64,000 nucleotides of DNA, from positions 1 through 64,000 of the forward strand of contig NZ_FPKR01000012.1 of NCBI RefSeq assembly GCF_900119825.1. Reading direction: 5' to 3'. This DNA comes from Chitinimonas taiwanensis DSM 18899 (lineage in GTDB: Bacteria; Pseudomonadota; Gammaproteobacteria; Burkholderiales; Chitinimonadaceae). The notes beneath the pieces are model-generated. The model was not told the origin of the DNA and ran no database searches. It worked only from the letters and a program-made list of their open reading frames with translations. The translations under genes were made by a program, and so were the position numbers. Shown one piece after another: positions 45,915-54,480 of this stretch; positions within the stretch are counted from its first letter, which is position 1; every line of letters begins with the position of its first letter.

Positions 45915-46693
45915 GCGCGCTGCTGCAGGTCCACGATCTGGCGCTGCGCCAAGGTGGCCGCCTCTTATGCGCCGACCTGCGGTTCACCGTGCAGGCTGGC
46001 CAGCGCTGGCTGGTGCTGGGCGAGAACGGTAGCGGCAAGAGCACACTCCTGGCCGCGCTGGCCGGCTGGCTAGCCTGCCCCGGCCGCGTGGAGCTAGCCG
46101 GGCGTGCGCTGGGCGATTGGCCGGCGCGTGAACGCGCGCGCCAGCTGGCCTGGCTCAATCAGCACGATGACTGCCCGTTTCCACTGAGCGTGCGCGAAAA
46201 GGCGCTGACTGGCCGCCACCCGCACCTGGGCCGCTGGGACTGGGAAAGCGCGGCCGATGTGGCCTTGGCCGAGGCGCAGCTGGCGCGCCTCGACCTCCTG
46301 GACCTGGCCGGGCGCGACCTGGCCACCCTGTCGGGCGGCGAGCGACGCCGTGCCGGCCTTGCGGCCAGTCTGACCCAGCAGGCTGCCCTGCTGCTGCTGG
46401 ATGAACCGCTGTCCCAGCTCGATCTGCGCCACCAGCAGCAGGCGCTCGATGTGCTGGCCGAAGAGGCCGCGGCGGGCCGTGCGCTAATCATGGTCAGCCA
46501 TGACCCCAACCATGCGATCGGCTTTGCCAGCCATGTGCTGCTCTTGTATGGCGATGGGCGCTGGCAGGCCGGCCCGGTGGACGAGGTGCTGAACGAGGCC
46601 AATCTGAGCGCGCTCTACCGCCACCCGGTGCAGCGCGGCCTGATCACCGGCCAGCCCTGCTTCCTGCCCCAGCGCGGCCAGCCATGCGCCTGA
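45911..46693 (+). CDS. btuD: Vitamin B12 ABC transporter ATP-binding protein BtuD
   Basis: The 260-residue ATPase has Walker A LGENGSGKSTLLAALAG near 35-51, signature LSGGERRRAGLAASL, Walker B LLLLDEPLSQLDLRHQQQ and H-loop VSHDPNHAI. The ATG overlaps the btuC stop (ATGA) and its end overlaps the next gene by 10 bp. With BtuFC it imports corrinoids brought in by BtuB. Confidence 0.94.
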   Translation: MSALLQVHDLALRQGGRLLCADLRFTVQAGQRWLVLGENGSGKSTLLAALAGWLACPGRVELAGRALGDWPARERARQLAWLNQHDDCPFPLSVREKALTGRHPHLGRWDWESAADVALAEAQLARLDLLDLAGRDLATLSGGERRRAGLAASLTQQAALLLLDEPLSQLDLRHQQQALDVLAEEAAAGRALIMVSHDPNHAIGFASHVLLLYGDGRWQAGPVDEVLNEANLSALYRHPVQRGLITGQPCFLPQRGQPCA

Positions 46694-47202
46694 TCCTAGT
46701 GCGCCACCCGCCTTGCCTGGCCGGCGCCGGGCGCTGCTATGGCCGGCTCGACCTGCCGGTGGCTGCGGCCGAACTGGCCAGCGCCGCCGCGCAATTGCGC
46801 ACGCAACTGCCCGCCCTGCCCGTCTTCAGCAGCCCGCTACGCCGCTGCCTGGCACTGGCGCGCCGCCTGCATGCGCGGCCCACCGTGCTGGCAGATTTGC
46901 GCGAACTCGACTTCGGCCGCTGGGAAGGCCAGCCCTGGGAGGCGATAGACCGCAGCGAACTCGACGCCTGGGCGGCCGATATCTGGCAGTACCGGCCCGG
47001 TGGCGGCGAGAACGCGCTGGAACTCAAACAACGCTGGCTGCGCGTGTATGCGCATCTGGAACAGCAGGCGCCCGCGGGCGCCATCCTGATCGCCCATGCC
47101 GGGCTGATCCGCCTGGCCCTGGCCGAGGCTGGCCTGCTGGCCGGACGCGAGCGCTGGGCGGCGCCCATCGTGCATGCCACCCCCTACTACCTCGATCTGT
47201 AA
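46684..47202 (+). CDS. cobC: Alpha-ribazole phosphatase (histidine phosphatase family)
   Basis: This 172-residue histidine phosphatase starts MRLILVRHPPC with the phospho-acceptor His in RHP (instead of the usual RHG), then CYGRLDLPV, SSPLRRCLALARRL, LRELDFGRWEGQPWEAID and IAHAGLIRLALAE with the second catalytic His. These are the CobC-type motifs; it removes phosphate from alpha-ribazole phosphate or adenosylcobalamin phosphate. The RHPP...CYGR form is familiar for proteobacterial cobalamin clusters. Confidence 0.88.
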   Translation: MRLILVRHPPCLAGAGRCYGRLDLPVAAAELASAAAQLRTQLPALPVFSSPLRRCLALARRLHARPTVLADLRELDFGRWEGQPWEAIDRSELDAWAADIWQYRPGGGENALELKQRWLRVYAHLEQQAPAGAILIAHAGLIRLALAEAGLLAGRERWAAPIVHATPYYLDL

Positions 47203-47217
47203 AGCGCTGCGACGCCC

Positions 47218-48693
47218 ATGCCCACCCTGATGATTCAAGGCTGCACCTCGGACGCCGGCAAGAGCACGCTGGTCGCCGCACTCGGGCGCCTACTTAAACG
47301 CCGTGGCCTGCACGTGGCGCCGTTCAAACCGCAGAATATGGCGCTCAATAGCGCGGTGACGGCGGACGGCGGCGAAATCGGCCGCGCCCAGGCCGTGCAG
47401 GCGGTGGCTTGCGGCATTGCCGCGCATACCGACCATAACCCGGTGCTGCTCAAGCCGAGCAGCGACTGCCGCGCCCAGGTCATCATCCAGGGCCGCGCGA
47501 TCGGCAATCTCGACGCGGTCGACTATCACGCTTACAAGGCCAGCGCTCGCGCGGCGGTGTTCGACAGCTGGCAGCGCCTGGCTGCGCACTACGAATGGGT
47601 GGTGGTCGAGGGCGCCGGCAGCCCGGCCGAGATCAATCTGCGCGCCAACGACATCGCCAATATGGGCTTTGCCGAGGAGGCTGACTGCCCGGTGTGGCTG
47701 GTGGCCGATATCGACCGCGGCGGGGTGTTCGCGCATATCGTCGGCACGCTGGCCTGCCTGTCGGCGAGTGAGCAGGCACGCGTGCGCGGCTTCATCATCA
47801 ACCGCTTCCGCGGTGACCTTAGCCTTTTACAAGGCGGGCTGGACTGGTTGGAGGCGCAGACCGGCAAGCCGGTGCTGGCGGTACTGCCCTATTTGCATGG
47901 CCTCGATATCGCCGCCGAAGATGCCGTGCCGCGCACACAGGGCCAGGGCGGCGCGTTTCGCGTGGTCATCCTCACCCTACCGCATATCAGCAACCACACC
48001 GATTTCGACCCGCTGCGCCGGCAGGCCGGGCTCGACTGCGTGTATGCGACACCCAATCAACCGCTACCGCTGGCCGAGCTGTATATCTTGCCAGGCAGCA
48101 AGAACACACGCGCCGATCTGGCCTGGCTGCGCGCCCAGGGCTGGGACGCCGCCATTGCGCGCCATCTGCGCTATGGCGGCAAAGTCATCGGCATCTGCGG
48201 CGGCTACCAGCTGCTGGGCCAGCGCGTGGCTGATCCACTTGGCCTGGAGGGCGAGCCGGGCACGAGCGCTGGCCTTGGCTATCTGCCCAGCACCACCACG
48301 TTGGCGCGCGACAAGCAGCTGCGCAATGTGGCTGGCCAGCTGCGGCTGCCCGGCCAACCGGCCGCCGCCGTGCATGGCTATGAAATCCACCACGGCGAAA
48401 CCGTGGGCGCGGATGCGGCCTGCCCGATCGCCCTGGCCGATGGCCGCCAGGACGGCCAGTTGTCGGCCGATGACCAGGTGTTCGGCTGCTATCTGCACGG
48501 CCTGTTCGACTCGCCCCCCGCCTTGCAGGCGCTGCTGGCCTGGGCCGGCTGGCACGGTGATGCGAGCGCGGCGACCGATGCCGGCCAGCATCTGGAGGCC
48601 GAGATCGACCGGCTGGCCGATGCGCTCGATACCGCACTCGACTGGGACAAGGCGCGTGCCGCCGGCCTGGATCTCGCCACGGAGGCCGTATGA
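47218..48693 (+). CDS. cobQ: Adenosylcobyric acid synthase (glutamine-hydrolysing)
   Basis: The 491-residue CobQ/CbiP amidates four side chains of adenosylcobyrinic acid a,c-diamide. An N-terminal dethiobiotin-synthetase-like ATPase has [22 protein letters not shown] and [13 protein letters not shown]. The C-terminal class I amidotransferase has the nucleophile motif [12 protein letters not shown] near residue 327 and [11 protein letters not shown] with the catalytic His. The start follows cobC by 15 bp. Its presence without corrin-ring genes nearby is notable. Confidence 0.95.
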   Translation: MPTLMIQGCTSDAGKSTLVAALGRLLKRRGLHVAPFKPQNMALNSAVTADGGEIGRAQAVQAVACGIAAHTDHNPVLLKPSSDCRAQVIIQGRAIGNLDAVDYHAYKASARAAVFDSWQRLAAHYEWVVVEGAGSPAEINLRANDIANMGFAEEADCPVWLVADIDRGGVFAHIVGTLACLSASEQARVRGFIINRFRGDLSLLQGGLDWLEAQTGKPVLAVLPYLHGLDIAAEDAVPRTQGQGGAFRVVILTLPHISNHTDFDPLRRQAGLDCVYATPNQPLPLAELYILPGSKNTRADLAWLRAQGWDAAIARHLRYGGKVIGICGGYQLLGQRVADPLGLEGEPGTSAGLGYLPSTTTLARDKQLRNVAGQLRLPGQPAAAVHGYEIHHGETVGADAACPIALADGRQDGQLSADDQVFGCYLHGLFDSPPALQALLAWAGWHGDASAATDAGQHLEAEIDRLADALDTALDWDKARAAGLDLATEAV

Positions 48694-49415
48694 CGCGATT
48701 CTGGCTGGCCGTGCAATTCCTGACCCGCCTGCCCACCCCAGCCACGCCCGATTTCCAGCCCCAGTTGCTGGTCGAATCGGCGCGCTGGTTTCCGCTGGTG
48801 GGCTTGCTGCTGGGTGCGCTGCTTGCCCTGCCGCTGTGGCTGGGTGCACAGCTCGACCCTTGGCTCTTGGCCTGGCTGGGCCTCATGGCCTGGGCCTGGC
48901 TGACCGGCGGCCTGCACCTGGATGGCCTGGCCGACCTGGCCGACGGCCTGGGTGCCGCGCATCGCGACCGGGCGCGGCTGCTGGCGGTGATGAAGGACCC
49001 GCATCTGGGCAGCTTCGGTGTACTAGCGCTGATTTTGCAGTGCAGCGCCAAGCTGGTGCTGCTGATGCTGCTGGCGCGCGCCCAGGGCTGGGCTGCGCTA
49101 TGGCTGATTCCGGCCTGGGCGCGGCTTGGGCCGCTGTTCTGGCAGGGTCTGCCGCCGCTGGCGCCGGGCCTGGCCGAGGCCTTCAGCTGGCGCATTCCTC
49201 AGCGTGCGCGCCTGCTATGGCTATTGGCCCTGCTCGCCCTGTCGGCCTGGCTGGCGCCTGCCCTGCTGCTGGCTCCGTTGCTGCTATGGACCTATCACGC
49301 TTGGCTGCGCCGCAAGCTGGGCGGGGTCAGTGGCGACTGCCTGGGTGCTGGCATCGAGCTGGTGGAAAGCGCCTTGCTGCTGGCCGCCGTGCTGGGCCTG
49401 AAGCTGCTCAACTAG
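48690..49415 (+). CDS. cobS: Adenosylcobinamide-GDP ribazoletransferase (cobalamin synthase)
   Basis: The 241-residue integral membrane enzyme performs the last joining step of AdoCbi-GDP with alpha-ribazole (phosphate). It shows [50 protein letters not shown] with the acidic metal site, and [19 protein letters not shown]. The ATG overlaps the cobQ stop (ATGA). It is the last gene of the operon and is followed by a strong terminator. Confidence 0.95.
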   Translation: MTRFWLAVQFLTRLPTPATPDFQPQLLVESARWFPLVGLLLGALLALPLWLGAQLDPWLLAWLGLMAWAWLTGGLHLDGLADLADGLGAAHRDRARLLAVMKDPHLGSFGVLALILQCSAKLVLLMLLARAQGWAALWLIPAWARLGPLFWQGLPPLAPGLAEAFSWRIPQRARLLWLLALLALSAWLAPALLLAPLLLWTYHAWLRRKLGGVSGDCLGAGIELVESALLLAAVLGLKLLN

Positions 49416-49455
49416 GCAGCCAGGGTATCCAGCACAGGCCCGATGTGGGCAAGAA

Positions 49456-49490
49456 AGGAAACAGGGCAGCTTTTGGCTGCCCTGTTTCAC
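49456..49490 (+). terminator. Terminator of the cobalamin operon
   Basis: A 13-bp perfect stem (GAAACAGGGCAGC / GCTGCCCTGTTTC) with a 5-nt loop lies 42 bp past cobS. The following CACTTGCC is not a U-run, but the stem is very stable. Confidence 0.75.
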
Positions 49491-49593
49491 TTGCCCAGCC
49501 CGCGCGTTTAGCGCGCCGGCCGGGGCTCACTCCTCTCCGTTTTTATCCACGCCCGACCGGGGAGAGACTGGCCAGGGCGCGGTGATCCGTCCT

Positions 49594-50511
49594 TTATTCA
49601 TAGGCGCTCAGGCGTAGCCTTTCCTGGGCATCGAAACCGGCCTCGCGCAGCTGGGCGATGCGCGCCTCCCGCTCCGCCTGGCTCAGCGTGCTGTCAGCGC
49701 GCAGCGCGGCCAGCGTCTGCTGGTAAGCCTGGATGCGGCGCTGCCAGTCGGCTTCCTCCGTATCGAGCTTGGCCAGGCGCTCGGCTGCTGCCTCCCCCAC
49801 ATTGGCCGCACGGATGCGGAACACCTCGGCGGCATCGGCGCCCTGCTCGCGCGCCTTGGCCACCTGTTCGGCCACCGCCAGGTGCTGCACCGGCTGCTGG
49901 CGCGCGGCCAGAATGGCCGGGTCAAGCTGGCGGTCGAGTTCGGCCAGACGCGCGCGCTTGTCCGCCGCACTCAGGCTGCCATCCTGCTGAATCTGCATGC
50001 GCGCCAGCGCGTCATCGTCGTAGCGGTCTTCCCAGCCAAACAGACCGGCCGCCTCGGCTGCGCTGAAATGCCGGCTGCGCAAGGCACGCGCGGCATCCAG
50101 GCGTTGACGCGCCACACCCAGCGCATTGCCCTGCAGGCTGGCCACACCATCCAGCGCCTGCAAATCCCGCTTATAGGCAAGGTAGCGCTGGAACAGCTGC
50201 TTGGCGGCCTGCGCGGCCGCCGGGGCAAAGCGCCGCGCAAGTTCGGCCTCCACCGCGGCCACGATGGCCGCCAGCGACTGCTCTCCCTCGGTGGCCAGGT
50301 AGTAGTCGAACAGGCGGCGCAGGCTGTCATCCACCGGCAGCTGCGCCGCCGGGCTGGCCGGCGCGCCATCGGGCTGGGTGCCGGCCAGCGAGGCGGCGAA
50401 GGGCGCGCTCGCGCCGCCCCCCGCCAGTTCGGCCTCAGCCGGTCTCGGCCACACCGCAGCCAGCGCCACACCGGCCGCCAGGGCGGCCAGCAGATACACC
50501 GACTTGTGCAT
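49594..50511 (-). CDS. lifO: Lipase-specific foldase (lipase chaperone)
   Basis: This 305-residue membrane-anchored foldase has an N-terminal helix (VYLLAALAAGVALAAVWP), a variable Ala/Pro linker and then the LRRLFDYYLATEGEQS motif near 64-80, which matches the conserved RxxFDYxLxxxGE signature of Lif proteins. A long helical body follows (WEDRYDDDALARMQIQQDG; QTLAALRADSTLSQAEREARIAQLREAGFDAQERLRL). It folds the secreted lipase in the periplasm. It begins 2 bp after the lipase stop, so the two are coupled. Confidence 0.93.
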   Translation of the reverse strand: MHKSVYLLAALAAGVALAAVWPRPAEAELAGGGASAPFAASLAGTQPDGAPASPAAQLPVDDSLRRLFDYYLATEGEQSLAAIVAAVEAELARRFAPAAAQAAKQLFQRYLAYKRDLQALDGVASLQGNALGVARQRLDAARALRSRHFSAAEAAGLFGWEDRYDDDALARMQIQQDGSLSAADKRARLAELDRQLDPAILAARQQPVQHLAVAEQVAKAREQGADAAEVFRIRAANVGEAAAERLAKLDTEEADWQRRIQAYQQTLAALRADSTLSQAEREARIAQLREAGFDAQERLRLSAYE

Positions 50512-50513
50512 GC

Positions 50514-51440
50514 TCAGACGCCCGCGTTCTTCAGACGGTTGGCATGCTGGCGATACAGGGTGACCGGATTGGTCTCGAACAGATGCACGATGCCGAAGAA
50601 GTGGTTGATCTCGTCGATATGGTTCATGCGGTAGTCGGCGCGGATCACCTTACCGAGGCGGCTCGAACAGGTGCCGACCAGGCCGTCGTTCTGCTCGCCA
50701 TAGATAAGGCCGGTCAGCGCCAGCGCACCATCGCCCGGGTCGAGCACATTGGTCAGCGTGCTGCCGCCACTCCACGAGTAATACAGCACGCCCTTGTGGC
50801 TATACGCGCCCTCGCCGCAGGCCGTGCTGGGCACGCCACCCGGGAAGCGCTGGTTGAAGTCGGCCAGCTTCTGGGTGGTCAGCGCCTCGAGCGCCTGTAC
50901 CGGGTCTTGCGGCAGGCTGCTGCCGCCCGATACCAGCGAGATCAGCCCGGCCAGACCCTTGGCCACGCCCGCCGCCACGCTTTCCGATACCGAGCCGGGC
51001 TTGAGCGTGCCGCGCACCAGATCGGCGATCTTGCTGCCCTTGTTCACCCCGCCCACCGTGGTGGTAGAGGCCACCAGCTGCGGTGCCACGCCGGCCACAT
51101 AGCGCACGGTGGGGCCGCCATGGCTGTGGCCAATCAGGTTCACCTTGCTGGCGCCGGTAATGGCCAGCACCTGCTTGACCTGGGCCAGCAGCTGCTCGCC
51201 GCGCAGCTCGGTGCTATGGGTGGCCGACACTTGGGCCACATAGACCTTGGCGCCGTCCTTCTGCAGCTCGGCGGGGATGCGATACCAGTAATCAATGCCC
51301 AGGGCCTGGTCCCAACCGAACAGGCCGTGCACGAGCACGATCGGATACTTGGTCTGGGTGTAGCCGCTGGCGGCATGGGCGGGCAGCAGCAGGGCACAGG
51401 CGAGCCCTAGCGCCGCCATCAGACGTGCGAAGTGTTGCAT
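50514..51440 (-). CDS. lipA: Secreted triacylglycerol lipase (family I)
   Basis: The 308-residue precursor has a signal peptide (MQHFARLMAALGLACALLLPAHA). YPIVLVHGLFGWDQALGIDYWYRIP is the oxyanion region, LIGHSHGGPTVRYV carries the nucleophile Ser near residue 106, NDGLVG the catalytic Asp and HIDEINHFFG the His. Cysteines in STACGEG and VGTCSSR match the disulfide of Pseudomonas family I lipases. The ATG at 51440 has GGAGA about 8 nt upstream. The enzyme depends on the adjacent foldase and is presumably secreted by a type II system, not present here. Confidence 0.95.
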   Translation of the reverse strand: MQHFARLMAALGLACALLLPAHAASGYTQTKYPIVLVHGLFGWDQALGIDYWYRIPAELQKDGAKVYVAQVSATHSTELRGEQLLAQVKQVLAITGASKVNLIGHSHGGPTVRYVAGVAPQLVASTTTVGGVNKGSKIADLVRGTLKPGSVSESVAAGVAKGLAGLISLVSGGSSLPQDPVQALEALTTQKLADFNQRFPGGVPSTACGEGAYSHKGVLYYSWSGGSTLTNVLDPGDGALALTGLIYGEQNDGLVGTCSSRLGKVIRADYRMNHIDEINHFFGIVHLFETNPVTLYRQHANRLKNAGV

Positions 51441-51595
51441 CGGGGTTGTCTCCATTATGGTTAAGTACTTGATCCGCCTTTGTTTTGTGGCGGTAGCAGC
51501 AACTTAGACAACGTTATGACAAATGTCTAGAGCAATCGCTCGATAGACGAAAATGCCACAGTTGCACACACCCATGCCGGCCCAGAAAGCGCAAC

Positions 51596-51617
51596 GCCCC
51601 GGCCTAAAGACCGGGGC
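51596..51617. other. Hairpin between the GNAT remnant and lipA
   Basis: A 7-bp GC-rich stem (GCCCCGG / CCGGGGC) with an 8-nt loop is followed by TTT on the plus strand. It could be a terminator for the broken upstream gene on the minus strand, but the U-run is on the wrong side. The lipA promoter must lie between this hairpin and 51441; none is clear. Confidence 0.35.
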
Positions 51618-51642
51618 TTTGGCTGGGGCCAGCGGCTGCGAT

Positions 51643-51831
51643 TCAGCGTATCGCCGCGTAGAGGCGGGTATTGCGCAGTGTGCCGTCCGGGTCCTTGCGC
51701 TCGTGGCGCAGCACGCCTTCCAGCTGCATGCCGGCGCGCTCGCACACGCGCCAGCTGGCCCTATTCAGCTCAGCAGGCAAGGCCTCCAGCACGCGAGTGC
51801 CGAGATGGATAAAAGCGACAGCAGGTATCAA
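51643..51831 (-). pseudogene. C-terminal remnant of a GNAT (RimJ/RimL-like) acetyltransferase
   Basis: The roughly 40 C-terminal codons read ASWRVCERAGMQLEGVLRHE then KDPDGTLRNTRLYAAIR. This is the characteristic end of RimJ/RimL-type acetyltransferases (N-x-ASWRV-E-x-GM-x-EGVLR...D-x-x-x-Y). The N-terminal three quarters with the acetyl-CoA site are absent, and the glutathione transferase gene begins where they should be. It is best read as a gene fragment left by a deletion or replacement. Confidence 0.65.
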
Positions 51832-51844
51832 AGGCGGACCGTGA

Positions 51845-52438
51845 TCAGGGTAAGCGTGCAGCAGCCAGATAGGCGGGGCGCGTCAGGCAGCGCTGCAACC
51901 AGTCTGCCACGGCCGGGTAGTGGGTGAAGTCGAAGCGGCGCAGGCCGTTGATCACGCCGGCCACATTCAGATCGGCCACGCTGAAGGCGCTGCCGAGCAG
52001 GTAGTCACGGTCTTGTAGCGCCACGTTCAGGCGCGCCAAGGGTCGCTGCAAAGCCTGACAAGCCTGCGCAAGCTGCCCGGCATCGCGCTTCGCTTCAGGC
52101 AGCCACAGCGCCTGGCTTGCCCATTGCAGATAGGGCGCTTCTAGGCTGCTGCTTGCCCACAGCGTCCATTGCCAGAAGCATGCCTCGTCCTGCTCACCTT
52201 GTGGCCACAGCCGTCCATCTCGGCGCGCCAGGTAGGCATTGATAGCCAGCGACTCGGCCAGCACGAAATCGCCATCGACCAGGGCCGGAATGGTGCCGGC
52301 CGGGTTCAACGCGAGGTAGGCGGCATCTTGGCCGCATTGCTGCCAGTCGAGCGGAATATGTTCGAAAGCTAGGCCCAGCTCCTGGGCCAACCACAAGACC
52401 CGCAAGCTGCGCGAGCGGCTGGTACCGTAAATCTGCAT
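51845..52438 (-). CDS. Glutathione S-transferase family protein
   Basis: A 197-residue GST with an N-terminal thioredoxin-like domain (MQIYGTSRSRSLRVLWLAQELG, NPAGTIPALVDGDFVLAESLAINAYLA with the cis-Pro and the glutathione gamma-Glu binding ES) and a C-terminal helical domain (DYLLGSAFSVADLNVAGVI). SRSR at residues 7-10 is where the catalytic Ser is expected. The substrate is unknown. Four in-frame codons upstream offer alternative GTG/ATG starts; the one nearest the conserved YGTS is used. It lies 34 bp downstream of the next gene. Confidence 0.88.
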   Translation of the reverse strand: MQIYGTSRSRSLRVLWLAQELGLAFEHIPLDWQQCGQDAAYLALNPAGTIPALVDGDFVLAESLAINAYLARRDGRLWPQGEQDEACFWQWTLWASSSLEAPYLQWASQALWLPEAKRDAGQLAQACQALQRPLARLNVALQDRDYLLGSAFSVADLNVAGVINGLRRFDFTHYPAVADWLQRCLTRPAYLAAARLP

Positions 52439-52472
52439 CGTGATCATCACTTCCTGTTTGGCGCGGTTCGGC

Positions 52473-53342
52473 TCAAGCTTGCCCGAGTTCAGCCAGCTCG
52501 GCCACGCACCAGCGCAGGTCGTCCGCGCTCAGTTGAGCATGGCAGGCAAGGGCCTGTGCACGGTGTGCGCTAAAGGCCGCTGCATCACCTGCCGCCCGCG
52601 CGGCCAGGGCCAGCACGGCGTTGGCGAAGAATTGCTCGAAATACGGCGCGGCATGGGCCAGGCAGATATCCAGGCAGCGCTGCGCATGCTGGCTAGCCGC
52701 CTCGGGCAACTCCGCCTGCAGCAGGCTGCGCGCCAAGCGGTACTCGGCGCGCTCCTCTTCCAACCAGGTGCCGGCACGGCACCAACAGGCGAGGCCGGTC
52801 TCGGCCGCTGCCAGCATGGCGGCAGTCTGCTCGGGTGTGCGCCCCGCAGTCTGCTCAAGCTGCAGGGCCAGATTGTTGCCGGCCACGGCCAGCGCACGCC
52901 AAGCGTCGTCATGCGCTGCCAGCACCTGTTCGGCTTCGGCACAGGCTGCACGCAGGGCGGCCATGCCTTCGCCCAGGCGCTCCCGCCCGGCCAAGGCCGT
53001 GGCACTCGTAGCCAGCGCCGCCACCCGGTCGGCCGCGTTCAAGACCTGTAGAGCGGATTCATTCCCAGCGCAAAAAGCCAAGCTAGCCTGCCCACGCCGC
53101 AGCGCCTGCTCGGCCAGCCCATGGCCCAGCAGCGGCAGGGCCTCAATCTGTGCCAGCAGCGCGCTACCAGCCGCCCACTGACCCAGATGCTCGCCATACA
53201 CATGCACGACCAAGCGCACATAGGCCGGCACCTGCTCAGCCGTCTGCAGCAGGGCCAGCGACTCGCTCAGCTGCGTCGCCACGGCCGCGGTGTCATCGGC
53301 ATGGGCCCGCCAGGCGGATTGGATAAACGCATCGAAGGACAT
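52473..53342 (-). CDS. Hypothetical helical-repeat (TPR-like) protein
   Basis: The 289-residue, alanine- and leucine-rich protein is not recognised. It looks wholly alpha-helical with helix pairs spaced about 35-40 residues (for example ALLQTAEQVPAYVRLVVHVY, GEGMAALRAACAEAEQVLAAH, WLEEERAEYRLARSLLQAELPEAASQHAQRCL), resembling TPR-like repeats. Three or four cysteines sit in the C-terminal half. No signal or membrane segment is visible. Its 34-bp gap to the GST gene suggests co-transcription. Function unknown. Confidence 0.65.
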   Translation of the reverse strand: MSFDAFIQSAWRAHADDTAAVATQLSESLALLQTAEQVPAYVRLVVHVYGEHLGQWAAGSALLAQIEALPLLGHGLAEQALRRGQASLAFCAGNESALQVLNAADRVAALATSATALAGRERLGEGMAALRAACAEAEQVLAAHDDAWRALAVAGNNLALQLEQTAGRTPEQTAAMLAAAETGLACWCRAGTWLEEERAEYRLARSLLQAELPEAASQHAQRCLDICLAHAAPYFEQFFANAVLALAARAAGDAAAFSAHRAQALACHAQLSADDLRWCVAELAELGQA

Positions 53343-53429
53343 ATTGGCTCCGAGGTGGAAGATGGCGGTGAGCTTGGTTTAGGTGACTGAGGCCAACGCT
53401 GTGGCTATGTGTCTAAGGCGGTCTTTTGC

Positions 53430-53616
53430 CAAGCGGCTAACGCCGCAGTGTCCACGCTATGCGTGGTTTAGGGCGGGAGTGCGTCCCGCAGCCGCCTGAC
53501 TTTCTTTGTCTTGCCAAAGAAAGTCAGCAAAGAAAGGCGCACCCGCGGTCTCGCCCGGCTGCGCCGGGTTCCCTGCGCTGCGCGAAGCTCGGCGAGTACC
53601 GAGGGCATTGGGCGCT
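53430..53616 (-). repeat. Multi-hairpin repeat cassette, copy 1 (inverted)
   Basis: On the minus strand this is a run of four hairpins: (a) 12-bp stem TGACTTTCTTTG with loop GCAAGA (53497-53526); (b) GCGGGA / TCCCGC (53473-53489); (c) CCACGC / GCGTGG (53452-53466); (d) GCGGC-GTTA-GCCGC (53433-53446). The flank at 53588-53616 is a 29-bp inverted match of the flank of copy 3. Short open frames over it are byproducts of the repeats. Confidence 0.85.
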
Positions 53617-53827
53617 TCGTAGAGCGAGCAGTACTGTTGAATACCCTTGCCGAAAACCACAAATCAAACCAGGTGGAGCTGCGCCCTTATGCCCTCTAAG
53701 CCGCCGGAGCTTGGGTGCTTTGGCGGGGGTAGTCGGCGGCAGCTGTTTGAGCCCGCGCAGCGGGCGAGTTCTGCCGCCGCCCGCCACAGCGCCCAAGCGC
53801 AGGGCAGTCGCGCAGCGACCGGCTTAG

Positions 53828-53980
53828 CGGGCGCGCCTTCTTTTGCTTACTTTTCTTGGCAAGACAAGAAAAGTAAGGCGGCTGCGGGACGCACTCCCGC
53901 TCTAAACCACGCGCAGCGTGGAGTGCGCGGCGTTAGCCGCTAAATACCAGCGCGGTGGGCAACACGCTGCCCACCCTACT
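53828..53980 (+). repeat. Multi-hairpin repeat cassette, copy 2
   Basis: The same order of hairpins on the plus strand: (a) 13-bp stem CTTACTTTTCTTG with loop GCAAGA (53846-53877); (b) GCGGGA / TCCCGC (53884-53900); (c) CCACGC / GCGTGG (53907-53921); (d) GCGGC-GTTA-GCCGC (53927-53940). A fifth hairpin GGTGGGCA / TGCCCACC (53954-53975) follows. No protein gene is believable here. Confidence 0.85.
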
Positions 53981-54083
53981 CGGCTGAAGAGCCAGGGCTT
54001 GGCTAGCGGGCTTGAAGCAGGCTGGGAGAAGCGCCGTGGATGGGGAATTGAAGCAAGTGCAGTACATAGCACCCTCACCCCAA

Positions 54084-54106
54084 CCCCTCTCCCGGATGGA
54101 GAGGGG
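54084..54106. repeat. Dispersed hairpin motif between cassette copies 2 and 3
   Basis: A 9-bp stem CCCCTCTCC / GGAGAGGGG with a 5-nt loop, preceded by CTCACCCCAA. This wording is a familiar dispersed intergenic repeat in many proteobacterial genomes (recollection, not checked). It lies between copies 2 and 3 in otherwise gene-free sequence. Confidence 0.6.
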
Positions 54107-54159
54107 CAGAGCAGCGCGCCGTTTTTTGCGGCGCCGGCTCAAGCACTGCCAGCTCTACG

Positions 54160-54460
54160 GAGCGCCCAATGCCCTCGGTACTCGCCGAGCAGCACAGAAG
54201 CTCGCGGGGCATTCCGGGGCAAGCTGTTTGAGGGCGGCTGCAAGCCGACCGAGTTCTTGCCCCGGCCGCGAGCTTCGCGCAGCGCAGGGAACCGGCCGAA
54301 GGCCGGCGAGACCGCGGGCGCGCCTTCTTTGCCTTCTTTCTTGGCAAGACAAGAAAGAAGGGCGGCTGCGGGACGCACTCCCGCCCTAAACCACGCGCAG
54401 CGTGGAATTCGCGGCGTTAGCCGCTAAACCGAAAATCCAGTGGGCGAAGCCGCCCACCCT
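54160..54460 (+). repeat. Multi-hairpin repeat cassette, copy 3
   Basis: A third copy with a longer left flank (54160-54330). Hairpins: (a) 12-bp stem CCTTCTTTCTTG with loop GCAAGA (54332-54361); (b) GCGGGA / TCCCGC (54368-54384); (c) CCACGC / GCGTGG (54391-54405); (d) GCGGC-GTTA-GCCGC (54411-54424); (e) GTGGGC / GCCCAC (54440-54457). Stem (a) differs in sequence from copies 1 and 2 but stays fully paired. It ends just beyond the 3' end of the HNH gene. Confidence 0.85.
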
Positions 54461-54480
54461 CGGCTACACGCATGGCAGGC

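Noticed and set aside
47417-49585. A 722-codon open frame overlapping cobQ and cobS
   Set aside because: It is a shifted-frame shadow of two well-identified genes, with Arg/Ala/Pro-rich sequence typical of high-GC artefacts.
53457-54427. Several 60-170 codon open frames across the repeat region
   Set aside because: They read through the hairpins in more than one frame and on both strands, share residues only because the DNA repeats, and have no ribosome-binding sites or family features.
53430-54460. A CRISPR array
   Set aside because: Repeats are long, only three, of mixed orientation and unevenly spaced, with no unique spacers of constant length and no cas genes.
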